A stretch of DNA of 64,000 nt from Nitrospira defluvii (GTDB taxonomy: Bacteria > Nitrospirota > Nitrospiria > Nitrospirales > Nitrospiraceae): positions 186,001 to 250,000 of the forward strand of contig NZ_CAJNBJ010000002.1 of the NCBI RefSeq assembly GCF_905220995.1, written 5' to 3'. Made by a program: the position numbers and the translations under genes. Position 1 is the stretch's first letter. Every line of letters begins with the position of its first letter. Shown one piece after another: positions 36,647-45,672 of this stretch. The notes beneath the pieces were generated by a model. The model saw only the letters and a program-made list of their open reading frames with translations. It was not told where the DNA came from and ran no database searches.

Positions 36647-38314
36647 TTACCGGCGAAACGCGGCTCGACCGATCATACGAACCAGATCCTCGACATAGAG
36701 GCCGTTCAGAAACATCACATAGGCCCGTGCGCGCAACTGATCCATCCAGGCCGGCATCAGAAATTTTACGCCTCTGGCCTTGCCGTAAATCATCCCCCAT
36801 GCCGCAAGGATCAACATGACCGTCAAACCCACCACCGCATCAAACAACGAACGATTCCACTCGGCAGCACGCATAAAACCCGCGGCGGCATCGTGGGCCG
36901 GGTACAGAAAGTGGGTAAACGCCTCGCCGGCCCAGAGGTAGGTGAGGCCGATAAACGCCAATGCTCCCAGCATGGTCAACGACACGGTCCAAGAGGCCCC
37001 GGTGTGGAGTCGGTACAACGTGAACATCGCTTGCGAGGTCGTGACCCACCCGAAGAACAGAAAGATCACCGCCCCCTGCGCGTCTTGCAACGGAATACTC
37101 ACGACCCCGTGCGCGACGAGCAGGATCACCAACGGCAGCACCAGGGTGGCCACCAGGCCGGTCGTCCAGGTCATGGGTGAAAAGCTATGGGCCTCATCCA
37201 CCTTGGCAGCCGGCGGTAATTTGAACTCCTTCCTGGCCTTATGAATGACAGAACCCGAATTGAGAAACAACGTGGCCTTGAACAGGCCGTGCGCGCAGAG
37301 ATGGAACACTGCCAGGGCAAAGGCGCCCAACCCGCATTCCATAACCATGTACCCCATCTGTCCCATGGTTGAATAGACGAGCCGACGCTTGACGCTCGTT
37401 TGCGTCAGCATTGCGCTGGCGCCGATCAACGCCGTCACACCACCGATCACAAACATCAGATGGAGGGTCGTGGGCGCCATCCCGAACAGGGGGGCGAGGC
37501 GATTGACGAGAAAGCCGCCGGCATTCACGATCCCCGCGTGCATCAAGGCGGACACCGGCGTAGGCGCCTCGATCGTGCCGATCAACCACAAATGAAACGG
37601 GAACTGGGCCGACTTCGTCATGACCGATACCAGGAACAGCAGGGTTGCGACCAGGGCGACATCCAGGCCCGTGTGCCAGCCAGGCCAGAGGGTGAGCGTC
37701 GCGGGGCTTGCCTGCAAGCGGGCAAACAGCTCTGTCAAATCCAGGGTACCGGTCGCCCCATAGAGCGCCAACAGCGCCAGGAAAAACGCGGCATCGCCGA
37801 GCGTTTGCACCCAGAACGTCATGCGTCCTGCTTCCCTGGCCGGACGACTCGACGGGTTGCACACCAACAGCGACGCGAGCAACCACGTCACCAAATGCCA
37901 GCAGACAAACAGCCAGAGCAGATTGCCGCTGCTGACCAGACTCAGCAGCACCGAGGTCAGGCCTCCCAACAACGCAAAAAACCGGGTATAGCCGGCGTCA
38001 CCCACCATGTATCGCTCGGAGTACACATGGATGATCAGGCTGACGAGGCTGATCAGCACCATCATGACGCCGGCCAGGCGATCGATGAGAATCGTATAGG
38101 TCAACGCCCCCGAAGGCGCGCCCAGAATTGTGAGACGGATCGGGTCCTCGTACAACACCAGGGCAAGGGTGACCAGTGAGGTCAGCGCTGAACACCAGAG
38201 CGCCCCGATGCCGAGGCGTGCAACACGCTCTCCAAGCTCCCGATGGAAGAGAGCGATCAGCAGGGTGCCCAGCAGAGGCGCAAAGATTGTCAGCAGTGGA
38301 AAGATACCATCCAT
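36647..38314 (-). CDS. dabB: NuoL/MrpA-like membrane subunit, DabB-type
   Basis: 555 residues, about 14 hydrophobic segments. It belongs to the proton-antiporter family of complex I subunit NuoL: LFLVSVMTKSAQFPFHLWLI, then EAPTPVSALMHAGIVNAGGF, VFHLCAHGLFKATLFLNSGS, and MGQMGYMVMECGLGAFALAV, with conserved Lys and His in the proton path. DabB is the ion-coupled membrane partner of DabA. The gene is first in the cassette dabB-dabA2-PII and is the only such gene here, so it may serve both DabA proteins. It could be mistaken for an Mrp or Nuo gene; no other complex I genes are adjacent. Confidence 0.9.
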   Translation of the reverse strand: MDGIFPLLTIFAPLLGTLLIALFHRELGERVARLGIGALWCSALTSLVTLALVLYEDPIRLTILGAPSGALTYTILIDRLAGVMMVLISLVSLIIHVYSERYMVGDAGYTRFFALLGGLTSVLLSLVSSGNLLWLFVCWHLVTWLLASLLVCNPSSRPAREAGRMTFWVQTLGDAAFFLALLALYGATGTLDLTELFARLQASPATLTLWPGWHTGLDVALVATLLFLVSVMTKSAQFPFHLWLIGTIEAPTPVSALMHAGIVNAGGFLVNRLAPLFGMAPTTLHLMFVIGGVTALIGASAMLTQTSVKRRLVYSTMGQMGYMVMECGLGAFALAVFHLCAHGLFKATLFLNSGSVIHKARKEFKLPPAAKVDEAHSFSPMTWTTGLVATLVLPLVILLVAHGVVSIPLQDAQGAVIFLFFGWVTTSQAMFTLYRLHTGASWTVSLTMLGALAFIGLTYLWAGEAFTHFLYPAHDAAAGFMRAAEWNRSLFDAVVGLTVMLILAAWGMIYGKARGVKFLMPAWMDQLRARAYVMFLNGLYVEDLVRMIGRAAFRR

Positions 38315-38648
38315 AACGCCAAGGTCTCCTTAACACACATACTCTGCGCGGCATCATCAGCAAGAACAGGGCCTAGAGTGCAACCACACGCGAAATCCTG
38401 TGAAATGCGGAAAATGAGGGAACGAACTTGTTGCCAGTCCGGACGGCCACAAGCCCCCCGCCTTGAGTCACGTGCATCCACGCACACCCGTGCATATGCG
38501 CACAACAGGGAAGTTAAGTTCAAGTCTGGCGTAGACAGAAGGCCGCGTTCGAAGAAGGTGCATTGCCCAAGGAAGTGACGGTCACGCCCGTTTCGCTTCC
38601 ATACCGTTGCTTGATGTGATGATCCGCCTATGATAGCGTTTGCTCACC
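38315..38648. other. divergent promoter region between dabB and the efflux operon
   Basis: 334 bp with no gene. It carries an alternating purine-pyrimidine tract near 38470-38503 with CGTGCAT twice, and a single CTAG half-site at 38373. It should hold the promoter for dabB (minus) and for the His-rich/czc operon (plus). Confidence 0.5.
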
Positions 38649-39146
38649 ATGCGATCTCTCGTGCAGAACCTCTCCCTGCGATGTCCTCAAATCGACCACC
38701 TGTTGCGTGGGTGGGCGGTGTTGTGGTTGCTCGCACTTCCCCTCTTTCATATTCACCCCGAGACCCATCCGCATCATGGAGAGGCCGGACATGTGCATGC
38801 CATGGCTATCCATACCGTCTTCTCGGGTGACTTGGAGGGCGAGTTCGGCGAACCTCAGGAAGGGTCGACGTCACCGGCCGGCGAGGAAACAGGCCCTACG
38901 TTCTCCACCGGGGGGCCGCAGACCTGGACGACGGATCCCGAATTAAGCTTCTCCCTTCTCAACGACGCAACCGACCGCAAACCGATCAAACCTACGTCGA
39001 CGCAGGTGTTCGTTCTTGCCCATCACCTGCGCCCCGATCCTGTACCCCATCACCAGCGTTACGAGGATAATTGGTCTCCTCCCGCTCTCACGCCGGCCCT
39101 CGTCGATATTCCCGCACGTGCACCCCCGTCCCTCTCCATCGCCTAA
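38649..39146 (+). CDS. His-rich small protein upstream of RND efflux operon
   Basis: 165 residues from ATG 38649. One N-terminal hydrophobic segment (AVLWLLALPLF) is followed directly by a dense His stretch, HIHPETHPHHGEAGHVHAMA, then Gly/Glu/Ser/Thr-rich and Pro-rich sequence. Most of the chain is probably periplasmic. It lies 258 bp upstream of czcC. His-rich small proteins at the head of RND metal-efflux operons are usually metal-binding accessories; binding is inferred from composition. No Shine-Dalgarno is obvious. Confidence 0.55.
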   Translation: MRSLVQNLSLRCPQIDHLLRGWAVLWLLALPLFHIHPETHPHHGEAGHVHAMAIHTVFSGDLEGEFGEPQEGSTSPAGEETGPTFSTGGPQTWTTDPELSFSLLNDATDRKPIKPTSTQVFVLAHHLRPDPVPHHQRYEDNWSPPALTPALVDIPARAPPSLSIA

Positions 39147-39315
39147 CAGGTTGCGAAAACACTCGCTCGTCGCATCACAGTCCACGCGGGGCTCCACGTG
39201 CAGTCTTGCGTTCAGATCAAAGGCAGGAATGCGCGAAAGGGCTGCCCAGCAAGGCCGTCGCAAGCGAGCAGGCGAATTGCGCTCTCGCGGCACGGTGAAC
39301 CCCGGAGTGAGGTGA

Positions 39316-39327
39316 GGACGCCCCTAG
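39316..39327. promoter_or_regulatory. half copy of the CTAG element upstream of czcC
   Basis: GGACGCCCCTAG: the right half (CCCTAG) and inner GGA are present, but the left CTAG is replaced by GTGA. It ends 78 bp upstream of the start at 39405. A weak member of the family. Confidence 0.25.
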
Positions 39328-39404
39328 CGGACGTGTTCCGCATCCTGCCAAGCATCGTGTGTTTGACCCTCTATCGCGATATCACGCACAGGGAGGAAAC
39401 GTCC

Positions 39405-40661
39405 ATGATCTGTCGTGTGCTCTTTTCCATCGTTATGTTCGGCGCAGCCGGGCTTGGCCTGCCTGACCAGACAACCTGGGCCGGAGAAACCAGCCCCACC
39501 GCTTACGCACTACCCGACATTCTTGCCCTGGCCATGCGGCACAATCCCACGCTGGCCGGAGTCGAGGGCTTTGTCAAACAAAGCCAGGGCCAACAGATCG
39601 CGGCCGGTGCCTATCCCAATCCTTCCATCACCGGCATTGCCGGGCGCGGCGCGATTCGTGACCCGAGTACCGGGACACATGTCACCGAGCGGACGTTCAC
39701 CGTGGAACAACCCCTTGAATGGACGGCCAAACGCCAGGCTCGCCAGGAGGCAGCCGATGCCGGTGTGGCCGGAGCCAACGCCGCCCTGGAAGACGCCCGC
39801 CTCTCGTTACTCGCCGATGTGAAAATTGCGTTCTATCACCTCCTCTTCGGCCAACGCGATGTCGAGCTGGCCACCCAGAATGTCGCGAATGTGGAAGAGG
39901 TCTTGCGCACAGTGCAAGCGCGTGTGGCAGCAGGCGAGGCCACCTCCTTCGATACCTTGAAAGCCGGAGTAGAAGTACAGAAGGCCAAGAAGGAAGTGGC
40001 CAGGGCACACAATGCGTTACTGGTGGCCAAGGCGCGGCTGAATACCCTCACTGCCGGATCACTCGGCAAGAACTTTTCCGTTCGAGGCGACTTTCACCGG
40101 CCCAAGCAGGGCATTGAGACAGACGGGTTGGCGACGCAGGCGTTGGAACAACACCCGGCCATTCGACGTGTCAGCAAACTACAGGAGCAGGCCGACCACA
40201 CACTGCGCTTCGAGCGCGAGGCCCGTGTGCCCAATGTCAGCGTAATCGGCAGTTACCATCGCGAGGCGGGCGACGAATCCGTCACTGCCGGCCTGGCCCT
40301 GCCCCTTCCGCTATGGTACCGGCGACAAGGCGAAATTCAATCCGCACTGGGCGCCAAACATCGGGCCGACGCGGAACGCGTGCGGGCGCAACAGGAATTG
40401 GAGCAGGCCATCACCCAACATACTCAGGAGGTGCGCACGGCGCAGGAGCAGCTCTCCCTATTCGAAAGCGGTTTACTGAAACAGGCCGAGCAGACGCTGA
40501 CGGTGGCACGCACGAGTTTCCGCCATGGCGCAGCCAGTCTCCTGGACGTGCTGGACGCGCAGCGGGTGTTCCGACAGACCCAACTCGAATATGCCCAGGT
40601 GCGGGCCGACCTCTCCATCGCCTTGGCCCGTTTGGAGCGTGCGCTGGGAACCTCATTATGA
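39405..40661 (+). CDS. czcC: outer-membrane efflux protein, TolC/CzcC family
   Basis: 418 residues from ATG 39405 (GGGAGG upstream). Signal peptide (MICRVLFSIVMFGAAGLGLP). Two TolC-type halves with long coiled-coil helices, for example ARLSLLADVKIAFYHLLFG-like and the second-half repeat EQLSLFESGLLKQAEQTLTV followed by DVLDAQRVFRQTQLEYAQVR. It forms the outer-membrane channel of the tripartite pump whose adaptor and RND genes follow. CzcB starts 39 bp downstream. Assigned to the CzcC branch because of the CzcA downstream. Confidence 0.88.
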   Translation: MICRVLFSIVMFGAAGLGLPDQTTWAGETSPTAYALPDILALAMRHNPTLAGVEGFVKQSQGQQIAAGAYPNPSITGIAGRGAIRDPSTGTHVTERTFTVEQPLEWTAKRQARQEAADAGVAGANAALEDARLSLLADVKIAFYHLLFGQRDVELATQNVANVEEVLRTVQARVAAGEATSFDTLKAGVEVQKAKKEVARAHNALLVAKARLNTLTAGSLGKNFSVRGDFHRPKQGIETDGLATQALEQHPAIRRVSKLQEQADHTLRFEREARVPNVSVIGSYHREAGDESVTAGLALPLPLWYRRQGEIQSALGAKHRADAERVRAQQELEQAITQHTQEVRTAQEQLSLFESGLLKQAEQTLTVARTSFRHGAASLLDVLDAQRVFRQTQLEYAQVRADLSIALARLERALGTSL

Positions 40662-40700
40662 ATGCTGATCGCAGAGTGAACCGACCATTGGAGTGCGGCA

Positions 40701-41864
40701 ATGACTAGACGATTGACGGCGATCGGGATAGTGCCCGCGCTGCTCTGGCTGCTTTCGGCCTGCAACGACCAGGGAGCCCAGCCGCCACAAGCAGCCACGA
40801 GCGGAGGGACACCGGCGGCGACCGGCAAGAAGAGCGCCATTCATCCTCCACCGGCCGTGCAGGCGCGCCTCCGCACCGAGCCTGCCGCCCTAAGGGCCGT
40901 TCCAGAACAGGTCACCGCCCCCGGCGAGGTCGCCCTCGACCTCAAACAGGTGGCCAAGATCACGTCCCGCATCGGCGGCCAGGTGGAGCAGATCCACGTG
41001 CAATTGGGTGATCGGGTGAAAAAGGGCCAGCCGCTCATCGCCATCGGCAGCCTGCAGCTCGATCAACTGATCGAGGAATACCTGGTCGGGAAGGCACAGG
41101 CCGATGTGGCGGAAAACAGTTTTCGCCGGACCAAGAAATTGCGCGCAGACGACATCGTCACGGAACGCAAGCTGATCGAGGATAAAGGCCTGTACCTGGA
41201 AACACAGGCGCGGTTCCAACACATCCGCGAAAAACTCACCAACATGGGAGTCTCCACCGCCGAACTCGACCGTGGACAACACGAAGAGCGGCATCTCTAT
41301 ACCCTCACCGCCCCCATTGCGGGCACCGTGGTCACTCAGAACGCGGTGCGCGGACAGGGGGTCGCGCCCGGTGACGAATTGTTTGAAGTCGTCGATACCG
41401 GCCGCGTCTGGGTCTTTGCCAATCTGCCCATCGAACAGGCTCGTAAATTCAAGGAAGGCGACTCCGGCACGATTACACCGAAGGGCGGCGACGCTGTCGT
41501 CGCACCCCTCACCTACCTTGCGCCGGTCGCCGACGAGACCACCCGAACCATTCGCGTGAGGTTCGAAGTAGCCAACCTCAAGGGAGAGTTGAAGCCACGC
41601 GAATATGTGGAGGTAGCGCTCGTCTGGTCCGGTCCTCCGGTGCTGAGCGTTCCCATCACCGCCATGACCACCATCGAGAACACCCATGGGCTCTTCATCG
41701 AAACCGGAGAGGGCTACATGTTCGTGCCGATCGAGACCGGCCGAGAGGGCGGCGGCTGGATCGAAATCCGGCGCGGCGTACAGGAAGGCGACCGTATCGT
41801 CACCAACGGCGTGTTTGATCTGAAAAATGTGCTGCTGAAAGAACACATCGGCTCGGGCGAATGA
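40701..41864 (+). CDS. czcB: RND periplasmic adaptor, CzcB type
   Basis: 387 residues. A lipoprotein-type signal sequence (PALLWLLSACNDQ, Cys at 21). Barrel-sandwich domain about 55-210 with ITSRIGGQVEQIHVQLGDRV and the return strand LTAPIAGTVVTQNAVRGQGV, joined by a helical hairpin (about 115-165). The beta-barrel and membrane-proximal domains follow. It links the CzcC outer-membrane channel to the CzcA inner-membrane pump. No extra metal-binding His domain is seen. Upstream gap to czcC is 39 bp. Confidence 0.88.
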   Translation: MTRRLTAIGIVPALLWLLSACNDQGAQPPQAATSGGTPAATGKKSAIHPPPAVQARLRTEPAALRAVPEQVTAPGEVALDLKQVAKITSRIGGQVEQIHVQLGDRVKKGQPLIAIGSLQLDQLIEEYLVGKAQADVAENSFRRTKKLRADDIVTERKLIEDKGLYLETQARFQHIREKLTNMGVSTAELDRGQHEERHLYTLTAPIAGTVVTQNAVRGQGVAPGDELFEVVDTGRVWVFANLPIEQARKFKEGDSGTITPKGGDAVVAPLTYLAPVADETTRTIRVRFEVANLKGELKPREYVEVALVWSGPPVLSVPITAMTTIENTHGLFIETGEGYMFVPIETGREGGGWIEIRRGVQEGDRIVTNGVFDLKNVLLKEHIGSGE

Positions 41865-41871
41865 GGCGCGC

Positions 41872-44800
41872 ATGAATCATCTGTTGACCTTTTCGCTCCG
41901 CTATCGGTTTTTTACCCTCGTGGCCATCGCCGTTGTGATCGGCTCCGGCCTCTGGTCGTTCGCGCACCTCACGATCGACGCGGTTCCCGACCTGACGCCG
42001 GTTCAGGTGCAAATTCTCACGCATGCCCCCGCGCTGGGGCCGGTCGAGGTGGAACAATTCGTGACATTTCCCATCGAAGCCTCATTAAACGGCCTGCCGG
42101 CCCTGCGCGAGCTGCGGTCCATTTCACGGTATGGCCTCTCCGCCGTGACAGCCATCTTCGACGATCGGACGGACATCTACAGAGCCAGGCAATTCGTTGC
42201 AGAACGGTTGGCCCAGGCGGTGGAACGCATTCCGGCAGAATATGGCCGCCCAATGATGGGGCCGCTCACGACAGGGCTGGGCGAGGTGTATCAATTCACA
42301 GTTAAAGGTGGCGGCTACAGTCCGATGGCCCTGAGAACACTTCTCCAGTGGGACGTCGGCATGAAGTTGCGCGCCGTGCCCGGCGTGGTCGAGGTCAATA
42401 TCTGGGGCGGCGAGCCTCAGCAGTTTCATGTCCTCGTCGATCCGTCGAAATTGTTGTCGTTCAAATTGTCGCTCAAACAGGTGTTTGACGCCCTGCAGCG
42501 CAACAATGCTCTTGCCGGGGGTGGATACATTGAGCATCAGCGTGAGCAATTGCTGATTCGGGGAGAAGCCCTCGCCACGCAGGTGAGCGACCTGGCCCGG
42601 ATTGTCGTGGCCCATGGGCCAGGCGGCGTGCCGATCTACATTGCCGACCTCGCCGAGGTGAAAGAGGGCTCGGCGCTCAGAATCGGAGCCGCCACGGCCA
42701 TGGGCGAGGGCGAGACCGTGATCGGCATGGTGCAGATGCTCGCCGGGGAGAATGCCCAGGAGGTGGTCACCCGGGTAAAGGCACGCGTGCAGGACATTCA
42801 GGCTACCCTGCCCGCCGGCGTCACCATCGAACCCTATTACGATCGTACGATCTTCGTCTCGAAGGTCATGCAGACCGTACGCAATAACCTACTGGAGGGC
42901 GGCCTCCTCGTCATTGCCGTCCTCTTTCTGTTTCTGGGCGATCTGCGTGCGGGGCTCATCGTGGCTTCCGCCATCCCCCTCGCGATGCTGATCGCCTTCA
43001 TCGGCATGATGCAGGCGGGACTTTCCGGCAATCTCATGAGCCTTGGTGCGATCGACTTCGGACTTCTGGTCGATGGCTCCGTTGTGATGATCGACAACAT
43101 CCTCCGGCGACTGGCAGAGAGACCGACGCCGACTCGGGAAGCACGATTGAACGAAGTGCTGGCCGCGGGACGCGAGGTCCTGCGTCCCATGACGCTGGCC
43201 GTGACGATCATCATTCTCGTGTACGTTCCGATCCTAGCACTGACCGGCATCGAGGGAAAAATGTTCCGCCCGATGGCAGTGACGGTCATCATGGCTCTGA
43301 CCGGTTCCCTCCTCGTCGCCCTAACGGTCACGCCATTATTGTCCTTTTGGTTCTTGCGGCCCAAACCCGCTACGGAGGCCACGTTCGTGATTCGCGGGTT
43401 GAGGCGGATCTATGCGCCGTGGCTGCAGCGGGCCATGTCCCGCCCCGTTTTGCCCGCGTCGATCGCGGTCGGGCTCTTTGCCGTCAGCCTCCTGGCTGGA
43501 AGCAGGTTGGGAATCGAATTCGTCCCGCGCCTGGAGGAAGGGGACCTCGCGGTGCAAGTGTGGCGACTCCCGAGCATCTCATTGAGCGAATCGGTTACCA
43601 CTGCACTGGATATCGAACGGGTCCTGCGACATTTTCCCGAAGTCACGCGGGTCGTCACACGTACCGGCAGCCCGGAAGTGGCGACGGATGTCATGGGTGT
43701 CGAAATGTCCGACGTCTTCGTCATCCTGACACCCCAGCACGACTGGGTCACGGCACACAGCCGCGACGAACTGATCGACGCGATGAGAAAGCAGATCCTC
43801 GATCAGGTGCCTGGCGTCGGGCTCAGTTTCACCCAACCGATCGAAATGCGCTTCAACGAATTGATTGCCGGAGTGCGGTCCGATCTCGCGGTCAAAATTT
43901 TCGGCCCGGATCTCGAAGTGCTGAAACAGCAGGCCGAACGTGCGGCACGGACGCTTCAACACGTACCGGGCGCAGCGGATGTCAAAGTCGAACAGGTCGC
44001 CGGACTCCCATTGCTACGTGTCATTGTCGATCGCGCGGAAATCGCCCGCTACGGGCTCACGGCCGAGGAAGTGCTCGCCCTGATCCAATCAACCAGGGTC
44101 GGCACGGTCGTGGGAACCGTCGTGCAGGGTTCCAGGCGGTTCGAGCTGGTCGTGCGGTTATCGGAACGTGTCTCCCGTGATCCCGGCTCTCTGGGCAGTC
44201 TGCTCATACCGACCATGCATGGAGAACTTGTCCCACTCTCACGCGTGACCAACATTCTGCTCGATTCCGGTCCGGCACAGGTCAGCCGCGAGCACGTGCA
44301 GCGGCGGATCGTGGTGGAAACCAATATTCGCGGTCGTGATCTCGGCGGTTTTGTGGCCGAGGCTCAACGCGCCGTCGCCCAGGCGGTCGCGCTACCGCCA
44401 GGATATGAGCTGATCTGGGGCGGACAATACGAACATCTGCAGGAGGCGAGCAAACGTCTGGCCATGATCGTGCCGGTCACTCTCATGCTGATTCTGGGAA
44501 TGTTATCCGTGATCTTCGGCACGCTGCGGCCTGCCCTGCTCATTTTCCTCAATGTGCCGCTGGCCCTGTCGGGCGGGATTCTGGCGTTGTGGCTGCGGGG
44601 GTTGCCCCTCAGCATCTCCGCGATCATCGGCTTTATCGCCTTGTTCGGCATTGCCGTCCTCAATGCCGTGGTACTGGTCAGTCATATCCGTCACCTTGAA
44701 GCGGAGGGTACTCCCACGGATCAGGCCGTCATCCAGGGTGCGATGGATCGCCTGCGACCCGTGTTGATGACGGCCCTGGTCGCCAGCCTGGGGTTTCTCC

Positions 44801-44994
44801 CAATGGCCCTGGCCACGAGTATGGGTGCGGAAATCCAGCGGCCGCTGGCCACCGTGGTGATCGGCGGCCTGCTGACCTCCACAGCGCTCACGCTGCTCGT
44901 CATTCCAGCGATCTATTCATACGTTGCGGTGCAGGACAGACGGAAGGCAACCCCTGGCGCTCCCCGCGCATCCAACGGCGATGCCGGTTCGTAA
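41872..44994 (+). CDS. czcA: heavy-metal RND efflux transporter, CzcA type
   Basis: 1040 residues and twelve expected transmembrane segments. It is a proton-driven pump of divalent metal ions from the periplasm or cytoplasm. In transmembrane segment 4 the HME-RND motif is visible as AIDFGLLVDGSVVMIDN, with D395, D401 and D408; spacing matches CzcA D402, D408, E415, except that the third acid is Asp. This DFG-type motif marks the CzcA branch (Zn, Co, Cd, Ni) rather than the monovalent CusA branch. The gene starts 7 bp after czcB. The metal specificity is inferred. Confidence 0.92.
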   Translation: MNHLLTFSLRYRFFTLVAIAVVIGSGLWSFAHLTIDAVPDLTPVQVQILTHAPALGPVEVEQFVTFPIEASLNGLPALRELRSISRYGLSAVTAIFDDRTDIYRARQFVAERLAQAVERIPAEYGRPMMGPLTTGLGEVYQFTVKGGGYSPMALRTLLQWDVGMKLRAVPGVVEVNIWGGEPQQFHVLVDPSKLLSFKLSLKQVFDALQRNNALAGGGYIEHQREQLLIRGEALATQVSDLARIVVAHGPGGVPIYIADLAEVKEGSALRIGAATAMGEGETVIGMVQMLAGENAQEVVTRVKARVQDIQATLPAGVTIEPYYDRTIFVSKVMQTVRNNLLEGGLLVIAVLFLFLGDLRAGLIVASAIPLAMLIAFIGMMQAGLSGNLMSLGAIDFGLLVDGSVVMIDNILRRLAERPTPTREARLNEVLAAGREVLRPMTLAVTIIILVYVPILALTGIEGKMFRPMAVTVIMALTGSLLVALTVTPLLSFWFLRPKPATEATFVIRGLRRIYAPWLQRAMSRPVLPASIAVGLFAVSLLAGSRLGIEFVPRLEEGDLAVQVWRLPSISLSESVTTALDIERVLRHFPEVTRVVTRTGSPEVATDVMGVEMSDVFVILTPQHDWVTAHSRDELIDAMRKQILDQVPGVGLSFTQPIEMRFNELIAGVRSDLAVKIFGPDLEVLKQQAERAARTLQHVPGAADVKVEQVAGLPLLRVIVDRAEIARYGLTAEEVLALIQSTRVGTVVGTVVQGSRRFELVVRLSERVSRDPGSLGSLLIPTMHGELVPLSRVTNILLDSGPAQVSREHVQRRIVVETNIRGRDLGGFVAEAQRAVAQAVALPPGYELIWGGQYEHLQEASKRLAMIVPVTLMLILGMLSVIFGTLRPALLIFLNVPLALSGGILALWLRGLPLSISAIIGFIALFGIAVLNAVVLVSHIRHLEAEGTPTDQAVIQGAMDRLRPVLMTALVASLGFLPMALATSMGAEIQRPLATVVIGGLLTSTALTLLVIPAIYSYVAVQDRRKATPGAPRASNGDAGS

Positions 44995-45182
44995 GCCCTT
45001 GCGGAATCAATACGAATCGTCCGAACAGCCGGTCGATTTCACGCTGGTTCCGACTCTTTTCTGGACAGACTTTCCTCCCGGCGGTAAGCTTCTTCTACGA
45101 GTTGAGGTGTCTGCAGGCAAGCTCCTCCCTGGAGCAGCCCCTCTCCCGAAACGGCAACCTGACATCTTCCTGAGGAGTAGCT

Positions 45183-45548
45183 ATGGCGACCATCATGGTA
45201 ATCGACGACGAACCCTCCATCCGCGGCCTCTTGCGGGAGGTCCTGGAGCGATCCGGGCATACAGTCGTCGAAGCGAAGGATGGACGCGAGGCGTTGGATC
45301 TCTACCAGAAGCATAAAGCCGATCTGCTTATCATGGACTTGCTGATGCCGGAGGTGGATGGACTGGAAGCCACGTTGCAGCTGACCCGTGAGTACATGGA
45401 CACCAAGATCATCGCCATGACCGGCGCGCAGGGAGATCGCAACTTTTTGGACATCGCGCGGTTGTTCGGCGCACACCGCACGTTTGAAAAACCCTTCGAT
45501 CTGAAGGAAATGCTCAGCGCGGTCGAAGCGGAACTGGCTCAGAAGTAA
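45183..45548 (+). CDS. single-domain response regulator (CheY-like)
   Basis: 121 residues, a receiver domain only. Acidic pocket D8/D9, phosphoacceptor D52 (LLIMDLLMPEVDG), T in IIAMTGAQGD, K in FEKPFDLKEM. Without an output domain it acts by protein contact. The ATG at 45183 follows GAGGAG. No kinase is adjacent; it lies 189 bp after czcA and probably has its own promoter. Confidence 0.9.
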   Translation: MATIMVIDDEPSIRGLLREVLERSGHTVVEAKDGREALDLYQKHKADLLIMDLLMPEVDGLEATLQLTREYMDTKIIAMTGAQGDRNFLDIARLFGAHRTFEKPFDLKEMLSAVEAELAQK

Positions 45549-45672
45549 TCTCACTCCCCGGCCACCCGCGTGGCGGCGCCCCGCGATCATTCCAACAGGA
45601 AAAACTACTGGAAACGCTGCCGCCGATTCTGCAAGAATCAACCGTGCAGCGGACCGCCACCATCAGGCTCTC

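Noticed and set aside
38369-38377. CTAG near 38373 as another copy of the palindrome
   Set aside because: Only one half-site is present; the flanks do not fit the second half.
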